Assembly: GCA_017451485.1 (NCBI GenBank)
Contig: JAFTOG010000042.1
Span: forward strand, 1 to 64,000
Direction: 5' to 3'
Length of the DNA: 64,000 bases
From: Clostridia bacterium
GTDB taxonomy: Bacteria; Bacillota; Clostridia; Oscillospirales; CAG-272
The position numbers were made by a program, and so were the translations under genes. Shown here piece after piece: positions 24,425-33,441 of the stretch (positions are counted from its first letter, which is position 1; every line of letters begins with the position of its first letter). The notes beneath the pieces are model-generated. The model was given only the letters and a program-made list of their open reading frames with translations, was not told where the DNA came from and ran no database searches.

Positions 24425-26467
24425 TTAGAACTCTAATTTACTGAAATCCACGGTGTCTCCCCGTTCAAATTTTTCAAGCTCCTTGACATAGGCGTCGATT
24501 TTGTCTGACATATCCTCATCGTCATAGGTGTCAAAGCCTACCATCTCGCTATCCTTGCCGTCACCTTCCGTTTCCTCGGGGTAGTCGGAATATATAAGCT
24601 CGCTGTCGGCGTCTATTTCCCCGTCCGATTCGAAGTCCTCCTCAATTTCAGCCTCCGACTCATAGGACTCCTCTATATCCTCAACTATGAACGAGTCACT
24701 CTGCTCCTCATTCTCATACATAGGCTCTGTATCATCCTCCCAGATGAAGGATTTATCATTTTCTGTGTCAAAGGGTGGTATATCTTCCTCTGTTAACGAG
24801 CTATCCTCTGTCTCCTTTATGTCATGGGAGTCAAAATCATCATTTTCATACACATCTACGGCAATTTCCTCCGCTTCTTCTCTTGCATTGGACTCTTCCG
24901 GTTCCATGTATTCCTCGGGCTCTTCATCAATCACAGCTTCCTCTGTTGTCTCGTATGACTCGGTATACGGCTCCTCATCTTCACTGTCATCATAGGGCTC
25001 ATATTCCTCCATATCGGGGTCCTCGGAATCTATGTTATCGTATTCATCGTCTGTGAGCTCCTGCAGGCTTTCCAAGGTTTCAAAGGCTGCGGCACACCGT
25101 TCAGAATCAATCTCCAGCGTGCCCTCCAAGTCACCGGCAGCAAAGGGATCGAAGGTACTGTCCACAGGGGATTCGTCCTCAAGGTCATCCTCCTCGGTAA
25201 GCTCCTCCACCTGTATCACCTCGTCTGTTACGGAGTGCTCCTCTGTAACACATATCTCTGTATCTTCATTTCCGATAGGCTCCATGTCAAGAGGTATATC
25301 CTCAACCTGTATAACCTCATCATCTTTAGGTAACTCCTCCGTGACGCAAGGCTCCTCTATCTCTTTTTCTTCAGCTACGGGACCTATATTCTCTACAATC
25401 TCATCTTTAATAACAGCATCCTCTTCCAAAAGCTTTTTTTCAGTTTTTTCCACGATTTTGTCGTCTGCTTCTACCGAGATTGGCTCAAATTTCTCATACG
25501 ATGCTGTTTTTTCCTTACATAACGAGGAGTTTTCTTCGTTTATTTTTACCAACGGTACCACATCAAAACCGTGATTGGAATCCTTTTCATCCTCCTTTGC
25601 TGTTATTCCGTCTGCATACGGCTTTGGAGTGGTGACAGGCTCCTTCTTCTCCTCTGTCACAATTTTTGAATCCGACACCAAAAGCTTTTTATTGCTGAGC
25701 ATCAGCTTCATTTCCCTTTCCTCACCGGCAAAAATCTTACGCAAGGAGAGACGGCTGATATCGGATGCAGACTCATCACCCAAGGGAATTATCTTGTAAA
25801 TAGTTGGAACAACTGCTCCGTCCATTTTGAATTTTTTAGGATTAACATCATCAAACATTCCAAAGTGGACAGGAACGGTATGTGCAGGTGCTATCTTATT
25901 TGCAAAGCACAGTGCATCATCCATATTCATACATCCGTCCTCTCCGTTTATAGGTAGAAACAGGGTGTCAATATCCCCCGGAATATGCTTAAAAATGTTC
26001 TTGTTATATAAGGTGTCAGAGGTGATATAGTACTTTTTATCATCCGTTGTATCGGTTATAATAATTCCTATAGCACTCCTATCATCTGTTTTTGCCGGAA
26101 CAGCCTCGAAAATAAGATTACTATGTGTCCAACGGGAGCCACACTCCATAAGAACATTGTTATATCTGCCTATAATACCTGAGGATGCTATTATGTTAAA
26201 TGCACTCTCACAGCACAAAAGCGTTACCTGATTTTTATTTCTCTCAATATAAAGGCGAAGCGTATCAATATCCGTATGGTCAAGATGAGAGTTTGTAAGC
26301 ACTATAACATCGGGCTCAACTGTATGAAATTTTTTGTTAATGCTCCAGCCTCTCTCCATTCTGATATCTATATTGTGCAGACTGTCGCTGAGATATGGGT
26401 CTACCAAAATCTTATTTTTTCCGGACACAAACAAAAAGCCGTTCTGTCCTAACCAAATTACCTTCAC
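24425..26467 (-). CDS. Metallo-beta-lactamase-fold protein with long acidic tail
   Basis: Residues 1 to about 235 are an MBL-fold domain of the UlaG-like group: WLGQNGFLF, DPYLSD near 23, TNSHLDHTD near 58 and PVHFGMFD near 200. The first His of HxHxDH is Asn here, so the metal site is altered. From about residue 290 to 660 the chain is almost entirely Glu/Asp with Ser, Thr, Pro and Val, without predicted secondary fold, and it ends with a short charged helix (YVKELEKFERGDTVDFSKLEF). No membrane segment is seen. The start codon is GTG. The tail could bind cations, partners or RNA-binding proteins; I do not know a family with this architecture. Confidence 0.75.
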   Translation of the reverse strand: MKVIWLGQNGFLFVSGKNKILVDPYLSDSLHNIDIRMERGWSINKKFHTVEPDVIVLTNSHLDHTDIDTLRLYIERNKNQVTLLCCESAFNIIASSGIIGRYNNVLMECGSRWTHSNLIFEAVPAKTDDRSAIGIIITDTTDDKKYYITSDTLYNKNIFKHIPGDIDTLFLPINGEDGCMNMDDALCFANKIAPAHTVPVHFGMFDDVNPKKFKMDGAVVPTIYKIIPLGDESASDISRLSLRKIFAGEEREMKLMLSNKKLLVSDSKIVTEEKKEPVTTPKPYADGITAKEDEKDSNHGFDVVPLVKINEENSSLCKEKTASYEKFEPISVEADDKIVEKTEKKLLEEDAVIKDEIVENIGPVAEEKEIEEPCVTEELPKDDEVIQVEDIPLDMEPIGNEDTEICVTEEHSVTDEVIQVEELTEEDDLEDESPVDSTFDPFAAGDLEGTLEIDSERCAAAFETLESLQELTDDEYDNIDSEDPDMEEYEPYDDSEDEEPYTESYETTEEAVIDEEPEEYMEPEESNAREEAEEIAVDVYENDDFDSHDIKETEDSSLTEEDIPPFDTENDKSFIWEDDTEPMYENEEQSDSFIVEDIEESYESEAEIEEDFESDGEIDADSELIYSDYPEETEGDGKDSEMVGFDTYDDEDMSDKIDAYVKELEKFERGDTVDFSKLEF

Positions 26468-26507
26468 AGATACTCCTCCATAACATGCTAACTTGATATC
26501 TTAATTT

Positions 26508-26536
26508 ATAATACCATTTTTTTCGCACAAGTACAA
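26508..26536 (-). promoter_or_regulatory. Promoter of the MBL/acidic-tail gene
   Basis: TTGTAC (26531-26536) and TATTAT (26508-26513) with 17-base spacing on the minus strand, divergent from the ribF promoter 30 bases away. Confidence 0.55.
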
Positions 26537-26564
26537 TATTTTTTCATAAATTTATCCTTTAATG

Positions 26565-26593
26565 TTGAAAAAAAAATAAAATTATATTACAAT
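26565..26593 (+). promoter_or_regulatory. Promoter of ribF
   Basis: TTGAAA (26565-26570), 17 bases, TACAAT (26588-26593); the ribF ATG follows 22 bases later. The leader is too short for an FMN riboswitch. Confidence 0.6.
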
Positions 26594-26614
26594 AATACCG
26601 TGAGGTGATTCAAA

Positions 26615-27535
26615 ATGACTGTATACGACCTTAAAACCATGCAGATATGCGATATAACAGAAAATACTGTGCTTGCACTCGGGACCTTTGACGGTTGCCA
26701 CGAGGGGCACAGAGCTGTCTTTGGCTCAGCTATCCGTTTAGCTATGAAAATGAAGGCTAAAAGCGGTATATATACATTCTCTTCCATCCCAAATACAAAC
26801 ACAGGGTCCAAAAAATCAATTTTTACCACTGAGGAAAAAATCAAGTTTATTCAGAGAACAGGTGCTGACTATTTAATAATTGAGGACTTTGAAGCAGTAA
26901 AAAATATCAGCGGAGAGAATTTTGTAAGTGATATACTGTGTAAAAGACTGCATTGCGTCGGTGCCACCTGCGGATATGACTATCAATTTGGAAAAGGCGC
27001 ATCCTGTAATGCCCAAAGGCTATCGGAGCTTTTTGAAAAGGTCGGGGGATGTGTAGATATTTGCCCTCCCATCACATATAATGGGGTTCCGATCTGCTCC
27101 ACCTCTATAAGAAAAGCCATTGAAGACGGAGAGTGTGAAAAAATACTTCCTTACTCTGACCCCTACAGCATTTACGCAATAGTGGAGCACGGCAAGGAGT
27201 TGGGAAGGAAAATGGGTACTCCCACAATAAATCAGACACTCCCCCCGGAAAAAGTAGCTCCTAAGTGTGGAGTTTATATCACAGAATGTGAAATAGGAGA
27301 GGATGTGTATCCCTCTGTTACAAATGTTGGCTACCGTCCGACGACCGACGGAGACGGTGCACCTGAAAATATGGAAACCCATATAATAGGCTATGACGGG
27401 AACCTCTATTCATCATACATCAAAGTGAATTTCTATAAATTTCTGAGAGAAGAAACGAAATTCGATTCCATTGAAAGCCTTAGGGCTCAGATTGCAAAAG
27501 ATTGTGAAATAGCAAAATATTATTTTCTCAAATAA
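26615..27535 (+). CDS. ribF: Riboflavin kinase/FAD synthetase
   Basis: Phosphorylates riboflavin to FMN and adenylates it to FAD. Residues 1 to about 175 are the FAD-synthetase nucleotidyltransferase (LGTFDGCHEGHR near 22, CGYDYQFGKGA near 117, STSIRKAIEDG near 163). About 180-306 is the riboflavin-kinase barrel (GKELGRKMGTPTIN near 195, where PTAN is the family norm and Ile replaces Ala; GVYITE; TNVGYRPT near 235). The 306 residues match the usual length. It is monocistronic. It supplies flavin to the many flavoenzymes of the window, but no direct link is shown. Confidence 0.93.
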   Translation: MTVYDLKTMQICDITENTVLALGTFDGCHEGHRAVFGSAIRLAMKMKAKSGIYTFSSIPNTNTGSKKSIFTTEEKIKFIQRTGADYLIIEDFEAVKNISGENFVSDILCKRLHCVGATCGYDYQFGKGASCNAQRLSELFEKVGGCVDICPPITYNGVPICSTSIRKAIEDGECEKILPYSDPYSIYAIVEHGKELGRKMGTPTINQTLPPEKVAPKCGVYITECEIGEDVYPSVTNVGYRPTTDGDGAPENMETHIIGYDGNLYSSYIKVNFYKFLREETKFDSIESLRAQIAKDCEIAKYYFLK

Positions 27536-27539
27536 CACC

Positions 27540-27578
27540 TTAAGGCTGACACGTTGTTTCAGCCTTAATTTATTTTTG
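27540..27578 (+). terminator. Terminator of ribF
   Basis: TTAAGGCTGA pairs with TCAGCCTTAA around a nine-base loop, followed by TTTATTTTT, five bases after the ribF stop. Confidence 0.8.
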
Positions 27579-27599
27579 TACATTTTTGACAATTATGTC

Positions 27600-27628
27600 T
27601 TGAAATAATGCGTCGCTTATGATAAAAT
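27600..27628 (+). promoter_or_regulatory. Promoter of the discoidin-like secreted protein
   Basis: TTGAAA (27600-27605), 17 bases, TAAAAT (27623-27628), with the ATG at 27662. Confidence 0.6.
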
Positions 27629-27661
27629 GTATATAATGTGATAAATTTTAGGAGAACGATT

Positions 27662-29431
27662 ATGAAAAAAATCCTTTCACTAATTCTGTGCGTGTGTATT
27701 ATGATACCGCTTTTTTCCCTCTACACCTTTGCTGAGGGAGAAAGCAACAACGGTTCAGACACCTCAGAGCATACCAATATTGCCCCAGAGGCTATTCCAA
27801 ATGTATTCAGCAATTACTATGCCTACAGTAAGGCTCCCTTCCTCAACGACAATATTATAGACGGTCAGATAAATTCCAACGGAGCATATGAATTTTGGCG
27901 TCCACAGACTCCACAAAGAGACCCCTCTGTTGCAGGTACTGACCCTTGGTTCACCTTGAAGTTTACCGAATATAAGGAAATATCCAAAATTTCTTTACTT
28001 GTAGAGCTTGCTTACTCTACGGAATGTATCGTAAAGTACGAAGCACTTATTCAGGGTGAATGGATTGAAATAGGAACAGCTAAGTACAGTGCAAGCCCTG
28101 TATACGGTGGTTTTTCCAGAGTACACGAGGTTTCCGTTACAGTTGCTGAGCCTGTAACAACAAAGCAGATAAGAGGCACTGTCTCCGGATATATCAACTG
28201 GGACCCCCCGATGATATCCGAGTGCTTTGTAATGGGTGCAACAGGAGAAGCCCCCGAATTTGATGTACCCGAGGGTGCATATCTTACAACCAATGTAGTA
28301 CTCAGTGGCTACGGTGAAGCATCCTCATCAAAGCTTAACAACTATCCGGCACTTGCAAATGACGATAGCAACCTCACCTTCTGGAGAGCAAAGAGCAACG
28401 CTAACGGACAGTGGTATAAGGTAGAATTCGACCAGCCCTATTCTGTTAATAAAATCGGCGTTGACCTCTCGGCAATCAAGCTTGTGGAGGATGAAAATAA
28501 TGAGATCAACGAGGCATACACCTTTAATGTTAAGGTAGAGCTCCTTGTAAACGGTGCTTGGACTACTGTACATACAGGTGAGCTTACAAGCTCTGAGGGC
28601 TCTGACGGATTGTTTACAAAGAATCTTGATTCTGCCGTTACAGCGTCTGCAATCAAAATTACCTATTTGGAAACAAACGGTAATACTCCCGTGCTCTCTG
28701 AGCTTTCTGCGATTACCTCCGACGGTACGAAATGTATGTATATAGGCGATATAATTTCTCTACATCAGAAGCTTTCTACAGCGGGTGGTAACCTTGCATG
28801 CTACGGTACTCCCTATGCAAGCTCAACATTTACATATTCCAATATGTCCGATGCTTCATTCATTAATGACGGTATGATAGACAAGGATGCAGGTATATGG
28901 GTTGCTGAAACATCTGCATGTCCAACATACTGTGGTGTACAGCTCAAGGACAAAATGACCGTAGATACTGTTGTTCTCTACTTCAATGATAATTTCGGTG
29001 TTGACAAGGATGGCGACAATCATGTAAGCTCCTTTGATATTCAATACAAAAATTCATCCGGGTCTTATGTAACCGTTGCAAGCGGTACATCCCTTGACTT
29101 AACAACAGGACAGCCGATTGTAGCTATAAAATTCAATCCCGTTGTAACAGATGATATCCGTGTAGTGTTCAAAACAAACGGCGGAACCTTACCCTACCTT
29201 AAGGAGCTTGAGGTATATTCACACAATTCCAACGGTGATGTATTTGTATACTCTCAGTTTGTAGGTCTTCCTACTGAGAGAGAAATCCCCTCCATTACCG
29301 AGAGCTTTGCAGAATATACTGTTGCTAAGCGTCCCAAGCTTTTCAAAAAGTACATTCTTGCAATGGTAAACGCTTCGCCCATTACTCATCCCCTTAAATC
29401 CGGTGTTAACCGTTGGATCAATATAGGCTAA
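27662..29431 (+). CDS. Secreted protein with three discoidin (F5/8C)-like domains
   Basis: 589 residues starting with a signal peptide (MKKILSLILCVCIMIPLFSLYTFAEG, cut after FA). The mature part has three repeats of about 150-170 residues that resemble F5/8-type-C carbohydrate- or surface-binding jelly rolls. Each has an N-terminal segment with Asn/Asp and a Trp (NIIDGQINSNG..EFWRP near 75; ANDDSNLTFWRAKS near 230; INDGMIDKDAGIWVAE near 400) and a strand such as WFTLKFTEYKEISKISLLVEL. There is no LPxTG, SLH or TM anchor and no catalytic domain, so it is released or held by binding. ATG 27662 has AGGAG nine bases upstream. Confidence 0.7.
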   Translation: MKKILSLILCVCIMIPLFSLYTFAEGESNNGSDTSEHTNIAPEAIPNVFSNYYAYSKAPFLNDNIIDGQINSNGAYEFWRPQTPQRDPSVAGTDPWFTLKFTEYKEISKISLLVELAYSTECIVKYEALIQGEWIEIGTAKYSASPVYGGFSRVHEVSVTVAEPVTTKQIRGTVSGYINWDPPMISECFVMGATGEAPEFDVPEGAYLTTNVVLSGYGEASSSKLNNYPALANDDSNLTFWRAKSNANGQWYKVEFDQPYSVNKIGVDLSAIKLVEDENNEINEAYTFNVKVELLVNGAWTTVHTGELTSSEGSDGLFTKNLDSAVTASAIKITYLETNGNTPVLSELSAITSDGTKCMYIGDIISLHQKLSTAGGNLACYGTPYASSTFTYSNMSDASFINDGMIDKDAGIWVAETSACPTYCGVQLKDKMTVDTVVLYFNDNFGVDKDGDNHVSSFDIQYKNSSGSYVTVASGTSLDLTTGQPIVAIKFNPVVTDDIRVVFKTNGGTLPYLKELEVYSHNSNGDVFVYSQFVGLPTEREIPSITESFAEYTVAKRPKLFKKYILAMVNASPITHPLKSGVNRWINIG

Positions 29432-29436
29432 ATATA

Positions 29437-29465
29437 AACGCCGTATGCACTTCGCATACGGCGTT
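29437..29465. terminator. Terminator between convergent genes
   Basis: A perfect 12-bp stem AACGCCGTATGC/GCATACGGCGTT with loop ACTTC, located between the secreted protein (plus) and the thioesterase (minus). Confidence 0.8.
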
Positions 29466-29486
29466 CTAATTTTAATATATCAGATA

Positions 29487-30212
29487 TCAGTCAAGTCTCT
29501 CAGTTATAATTTCAGCCTCTATATTTGTCTTTCCATCGGCTCTTACGGTTCTGAAATAATACTTGCCGTCAACCTTTGACATATAGATTTTAAGCTCCTC
29601 ACCCTTTTTCGCCTCGGCAGAATAGTTTATTCCTATACTCTTTATACGGAGATTAGCCATATCGGGAATACAGTCGCAAAGAATATCCGGATAATTTGTA
29701 TTATTCATGTGACCGTTTATATCCGTATCTGAATGGACTACTGTATATTCACCGACGAGTGACATAGGTAGTGCACCAGGCACTCTTACTCTGATCGGTC
29801 TTTCTGTCTTTACAGCCTCATCCATATAGTAATTGCTTGTATCTATATCCTCTACCTTTACAAGCTTTTTATCAGCTATGGATACAAGTGCCCAGGATGA
29901 TGTTGCCTCACACACTATTTCTCCGTTCCTCTCGATTTCATAGGAACGCATAAAGCTTACTCCTCTGCTCGGACAAGCCCAGCTTCTGACAATAATATCC
30001 TCATATGCGTAAATCGGGTAATACATCTCAACCCTGATTCCACTCAAAATATATGCCTTGCCCTGCTTAAGAAGGTCTGTATAAGAGGGCTTCTGTGCCT
30101 TGAGCTGACGCATAGCTGCCTCTTGAATATACTTAAAGGTCTGTGACGGACCTAATATTTCGTTAATATCGGTATCATGAAATCTGACTGTAAACTTTTC
30201 TTCCCATTTCAT
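29487..30212 (-). CDS. Acyl-ACP thioesterase (FatA/FatB family)
   Basis: Releases fatty acids from acyl carrier protein. The 241-residue protein is a double hot-dog: first domain with VRFHDTDINEILGPSQTFKYIQEAA (8-32), second with HSDTDINGHMNNTNYPDIL (about 160-178). The Asp/His/Asn of DxNxHxNN in the second hot-dog are the catalytic residues of this family. It is cytoplasmic and monocistronic. Confidence 0.9.
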   Translation of the reverse strand: MKWEEKFTVRFHDTDINEILGPSQTFKYIQEAAMRQLKAQKPSYTDLLKQGKAYILSGIRVEMYYPIYAYEDIIVRSWACPSRGVSFMRSYEIERNGEIVCEATSSWALVSIADKKLVKVEDIDTSNYYMDEAVKTERPIRVRVPGALPMSLVGEYTVVHSDTDINGHMNNTNYPDILCDCIPDMANLRIKSIGINYSAEAKKGEELKIYMSKVDGKYYFRTVRADGKTNIEAEIITERLD

Positions 30213-30248
30213 ATGTCAATCCTCCTTATATATTTGAAGTCGACAATC

Positions 30249-30277
30249 ATTTTAGCACATTTTTTTAAATAAATCAA
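30249..30277 (-). promoter_or_regulatory. Promoter of the thioesterase gene
   Basis: TTGATT (30272-30277) and TAAAAT (30249-30254) with 17-base spacing on the minus strand, about 35 bases before the ATG. Confidence 0.65.
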
Positions 30278-30298
30278 GGTAATAACAAAGAAAAATTA

Positions 30299-30327
30299 CC
30301 CGTTCCCTCCAAAATTGGGGGAACGGG
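30299..30327 (-). terminator. Terminator of the mazF-like gene
   Basis: CCCGTTCCC pairs with GGGAACGGG around an 11-base loop; the minus strand continues TAATTTTTC. Confidence 0.75.
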
Positions 30328-30333
30328 CATTTA

Positions 30334-30750
30334 CTACTGTAATATATTTGTGTTAAAGGTTGCATTTACATAGGTCTCTGTATCTGCCTGTGTATCTGCC
30401 ACCGTTGGAGCAAGGCCAAAGCTTACTGTAATTGCGTTATTTACATTTGTCATAACGCCATCATCTAAATGTCCCATTTTTTCCTTTAGTCTTGTTTTGT
30501 CTATGGTGCGTATCTGCTCAAGCAATATAACAGAATCCTTTGCCAGTCCTACATTATCAGCTACCACATCTATATGAGTCGGTAATCTGGTTTTTGTCAT
30601 TTTACTTGTTATGGCAGCTGCAATAACCGTTGGGCTGTACCTGTTACCAATATCGTTCTGGACTATAAGTACGGGACGAAGTCCTCCCTGCTCGGAGCCT
30701 ACTACAGGACTTAAGTCCGCGTAATATATATCTCCTCTTTTTATGTTCAT
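30334..30750 (-). CDS. MazF/NdoA-type mRNA interferase, no adjacent antitoxin
   Basis: 138 residues, clearly of the NdoA (EndoA) group of Firmicutes: [32 protein letters not shown] and [14 protein letters not shown], with the catalytic Arg in GGLRPV and the Thr/Ser in AAAITSK. It is an RNA endonuclease. ATG 30750 follows GGGGAGG by six bases. A MazE/NdoAI gene normally lies just upstream but there is none here: the next gene upstream is a dehydrogenase with its own terminator. The last 25 residues ([23 protein letters not shown]) extend beyond the typical C-terminus. Confidence 0.88.
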   Translation of the reverse strand: MNIKRGDIYYADLSPVVGSEQGGLRPVLIVQNDIGNRYSPTVIAAAITSKMTKTRLPTHIDVVADNVGLAKDSVILLEQIRTIDKTRLKEKMGHLDDGVMTNVNNAITVSFGLAPTVADTQADTETYVNATFNTNILQ

Positions 30751-30861
30751 TTTATCCTCCCCTTTGTTTCGTATACTGTACATCTATTATTGACATTTTT
30801 TCGGGAATTAAACTTCCTCAATAGTATTTTATGATATAAACTTAAAAAGAGATAACAGAAC

Positions 30862-30890
30862 AAAAAAACAGTCTGCCGAGGCAGACTGCT
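30862..30890 (-). terminator. Terminator of the hydroxyacid dehydrogenase
   Basis: CAGTCTGC/GCAGACTG with loop CGAG; the minus strand continues with TTTTTTTG. Confidence 0.8.
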
Positions 30891-30901
30891 TTAGCTTATG
30901 T

Positions 30902-31906
30902 TTACGCCATTTTTGCAAGCTTTTCGGGGGTGATCTCATAGAGGGTGGGTCTACCGTTCAAGTAATTTTCGAACTCGTCAATGACAAGCTCTGCCATTCT
31001 TCGTACCTCCCAGCCCTGGCTTCCCGCTATATGAGGAGACAAAAATATGTTGGGGAGTGTATAGAATTTGCTTCCCTCAGCAGGAGGCTCACTGATTGTA
31101 ACATCAAGAAGTGCACAAAGATCGCTTCTCTTTTCATACACCTCAAGCATACCCTCCTCGTTAACCTGAGCACCTCTGCCTGTGTTAATAAATGTAGCAT
31201 TGGGCATCATCATCTCAAAATGCTCTTTTTTAAGAATGCCCTGTGTTGCGGGAACATTTGCAAGGTGGTTGGACACTATGTGACAGGACGAGAAAATTTC
31301 CTCAAGAGAGCATTTCTTAACACCAATAGCCTCAGCCTGCTCCTCAGTCATAAATACATCGAATGCAAGAATATTGAGCTTATAAGGCTTAAGAAGCTCT
31401 ATTACCTTTCTGCCTATCATTCCCACGCCGATAATACCGATATTGGCACCGTAGTTGCCAACTCTTGCAAGGGAAACCTCACTTGCCTTTTTGTAATCTC
31501 CACTTTTTGCAAGAGCAGAGGACTGGAAATATCCTTTACTAGCAAGAAGAATCTGTCCAACTGTAAACTCTGCAACAGGAATAGCATTTGCCGCATAGGC
31601 ACTGAAGATCCTTACTCCCTTTTCAAAATATTCATTTGCAAAATATTTCACACTGCCGGCAGCGTAGAAAAGTGCCTTGACATTAGGTAAGTAATCTATC
31701 AGCTTGATTTTACCTCCACCGGGCATGGACCATGTGGAAAAGATATATTCAACATCCTTAAAGGGCTCAGGATTTGCAAGTATTTCCTCCTCGGTATATA
31801 CCTTATCCTTTTCAATATCGCAAAGAGAAGCTACTCTGTTTATATTTTCCTCAGCATAAACATAGTCTATGTTTCCTTTATTATTAGCCAAAAAAATCGC
31901 TTTCAT
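30902..31906 (-). CDS. D-isomer-specific 2-hydroxyacid dehydrogenase
   Basis: NAD(P)-dependent reduction of a 2-keto acid or the reverse. The 334-residue protein has the nucleotide loop IGIIGVGMIGRK near 156, the catalytic Arg in INTGRGAQ near 240, the Glu in DVTISEPP near 268 and the His in LSPHIAGS near 290. ATG 31906 follows AAGGAG. The substrate cannot be read from sequence. It is transcribed away from the reductase/lyase operon at 32.1 kb and the two share a 205-base promoter region, so it may belong to the same pathway. Confidence 0.88.
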   Translation of the reverse strand: MKAIFLANNKGNIDYVYAEENINRVASLCDIEKDKVYTEEEILANPEPFKDVEYIFSTWSMPGGGKIKLIDYLPNVKALFYAAGSVKYFANEYFEKGVRIFSAYAANAIPVAEFTVGQILLASKGYFQSSALAKSGDYKKASEVSLARVGNYGANIGIIGVGMIGRKVIELLKPYKLNILAFDVFMTEEQAEAIGVKKCSLEEIFSSCHIVSNHLANVPATQGILKKEHFEMMMPNATFINTGRGAQVNEEGMLEVYEKRSDLCALLDVTISEPPAEGSKFYTLPNIFLSPHIAGSQGWEVRRMAELVIDEFENYLNGRPTLYEITPEKLAKMA

Positions 31907-31936
31907 ATTTTTCTCCTTCATCAGCTTTCTCTGTTT

Positions 31937-31965
31937 ATTTTCTCACAAATTATCCCCAATGTCAA
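31937..31965 (-). promoter_or_regulatory. Promoter of the hydroxyacid dehydrogenase
   Basis: TTGACA (31960-31965), 17 bases, GAAAAT (31937-31942) on the minus strand. Confidence 0.6.
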
Positions 31966-32049
31966 GAGCTACCGATAAAAAACCTATATTTTATAAATTA
32001 AATAGCCATATTACACTTTTTTTATTATGTTATAATACACGCAAAAAAC

Positions 32050-32078
32050 TTGACAAAATTCCTTCAATATGATACCAT
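32050..32078 (+). promoter_or_regulatory. Promoter of the OYE-SDR-flavoprotein-lyase operon
   Basis: TTGACA (32050-32055), 17 bases, TACCAT (32073-32078); the first ATG is at 32112 after TTGGAGG. The -35 is perfect and the -10 is weak, which would suit an activator. Confidence 0.55.
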
Positions 32079-32111
32079 TATTATGAAGAATAATGCATTG
32101 GAGGATTTTTT

Positions 32112-33437
32112 ATGGCATATCAGGTTCCCCAAAATAAAGAAGCTTTTTTGAAGCTTTGTAATGAATCGGGCACTTCCTTCCCCTATTCGGAGGATATTTC
32201 CTGCCTTTCCGAAAAAATAAAGGTAGGCACTAAAACAGTACATAACAGAATAGTTTATCAGGCTATGGAGGGATGTGACGGTACCCTTGAGGGTGCTCCC
32301 GACGAGCTCACAAGAAGAAGATACCTTCGCTTTGCCAAGGGTGGAGCAGGTATTATATGGTTTGAGGCTACAGCTGTTAAGCCCGAGGGCCGTGCTAACC
32401 CCAGACAGATGTATCTTACCAAGGATACAAAAGGCGAATTTGAACGCATACTTAACGATATCAAGGAGACCTGTATAAAGGAAAACGGCTTTGAGCCCGT
32501 TGTTATTATGCAGCTTACTCACTCCGGCAGATATTCCAAGCCCGAGGGAGCTCCTGCTCCGCTTATCGCTTATAACAACCCTATTTTTGAAAAAGATAAT
32601 CCCATTGATAAATCAAGAATTGTAACAGACGATTATCTTGATTCTGTTGGTGAGGCTCTTGTAAAATCTGCTATTATGGCTGAGAGCTGTGGCTTTGACG
32701 GTGCCGATATAAAGAGCTGCCACAGATATCTTCTGAGTGAGATTCTCTCCGCTTATGAAAGAGACGGCAGATACGGTGGCTCCTTTGAAAACCGTACCCG
32801 TCTTCTCACAACTGCAGTAGGTGAGGCAAGAACAGCTACAAATAAGGACTTTATCATAACATCCCGTCTTAATGTATATGACGGATTTGTGTATCCCTAT
32901 GGCTTCTCCGTTAAGCCCGGAGAGGGTATTACTCCCGACTTTACCGAGGCTAAGCAGCTCTGTAAGAACCTTGTAGCCAAGGGTATTGATATGATTGATA
33001 TGACTATGGGTAACCCCTACTTCAACCCCCATGTAAACCGTCCCTTCGCTAAGGGAACCTATGAGCCTCCGGAGCATCCTATGTTCGGTGTTGCCCGTAT
33101 GCTTAACGGTATTTCCGAGATTGCCGCCGAAATTAAGGGCACTCCCGTTGTGTCCTCAGGTATATCCTTCCTCGGTGGGGTATCCGCAAATGTTTGTGCA
33201 GGATATATCAAGGAGGGTAAATTCGATTTTGCCGGCTACGGAAGAGAGACTCTTGCTTACCCGGACTGTGCAAAGGACATCTATACAGGTGCTAACCTTG
33301 ACCCTAAGAAGCTTTGTATCTGTTGCGGTAAGTGTACTGAAATTATGAGATGTAAGGGCGGTACTCCCGGTTGCGTGATCCGTGACGGCGAGGTGTATAT
33401 GCCGCTTTATAAGAAATTTGTTTTAGGTAAGGAGTAA
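32112..33437 (+). CDS. NADH:flavin oxidoreductase, old-yellow-enzyme family with Cys cluster
   Basis: An FMN TIM-barrel of 441 residues. VHNRIVYQAMEGCDG near 43, QLTHSGRYSKPEG near 136, GADIKSCHRYLLSEILS near 199, RDGRYGGSFENRTRL near 218 and ISSGI-like VVSSGISFLGG near 345 are OYE landmarks. The C-terminus has CICCGKCTEIMRCKGG...C, fitting the 4Fe-4S site of the 2,4-dienoyl-CoA reductase/BaiCD subgroup, but the second (FAD/NAD) half of that subgroup is absent. It probably reduces an activated C=C bond with electrons from an unidentified partner. First gene of a six-gene operon. Confidence 0.85.
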   Translation: MAYQVPQNKEAFLKLCNESGTSFPYSEDISCLSEKIKVGTKTVHNRIVYQAMEGCDGTLEGAPDELTRRRYLRFAKGGAGIIWFEATAVKPEGRANPRQMYLTKDTKGEFERILNDIKETCIKENGFEPVVIMQLTHSGRYSKPEGAPAPLIAYNNPIFEKDNPIDKSRIVTDDYLDSVGEALVKSAIMAESCGFDGADIKSCHRYLLSEILSAYERDGRYGGSFENRTRLLTTAVGEARTATNKDFIITSRLNVYDGFVYPYGFSVKPGEGITPDFTEAKQLCKNLVAKGIDMIDMTMGNPYFNPHVNRPFAKGTYEPPEHPMFGVARMLNGISEIAAEIKGTPVVSSGISFLGGVSANVCAGYIKEGKFDFAGYGRETLAYPDCAKDIYTGANLDPKKLCICCGKCTEIMRCKGGTPGCVIRDGEVYMPLYKKFVLGKE

Positions 33438-33441
33438 TAAT

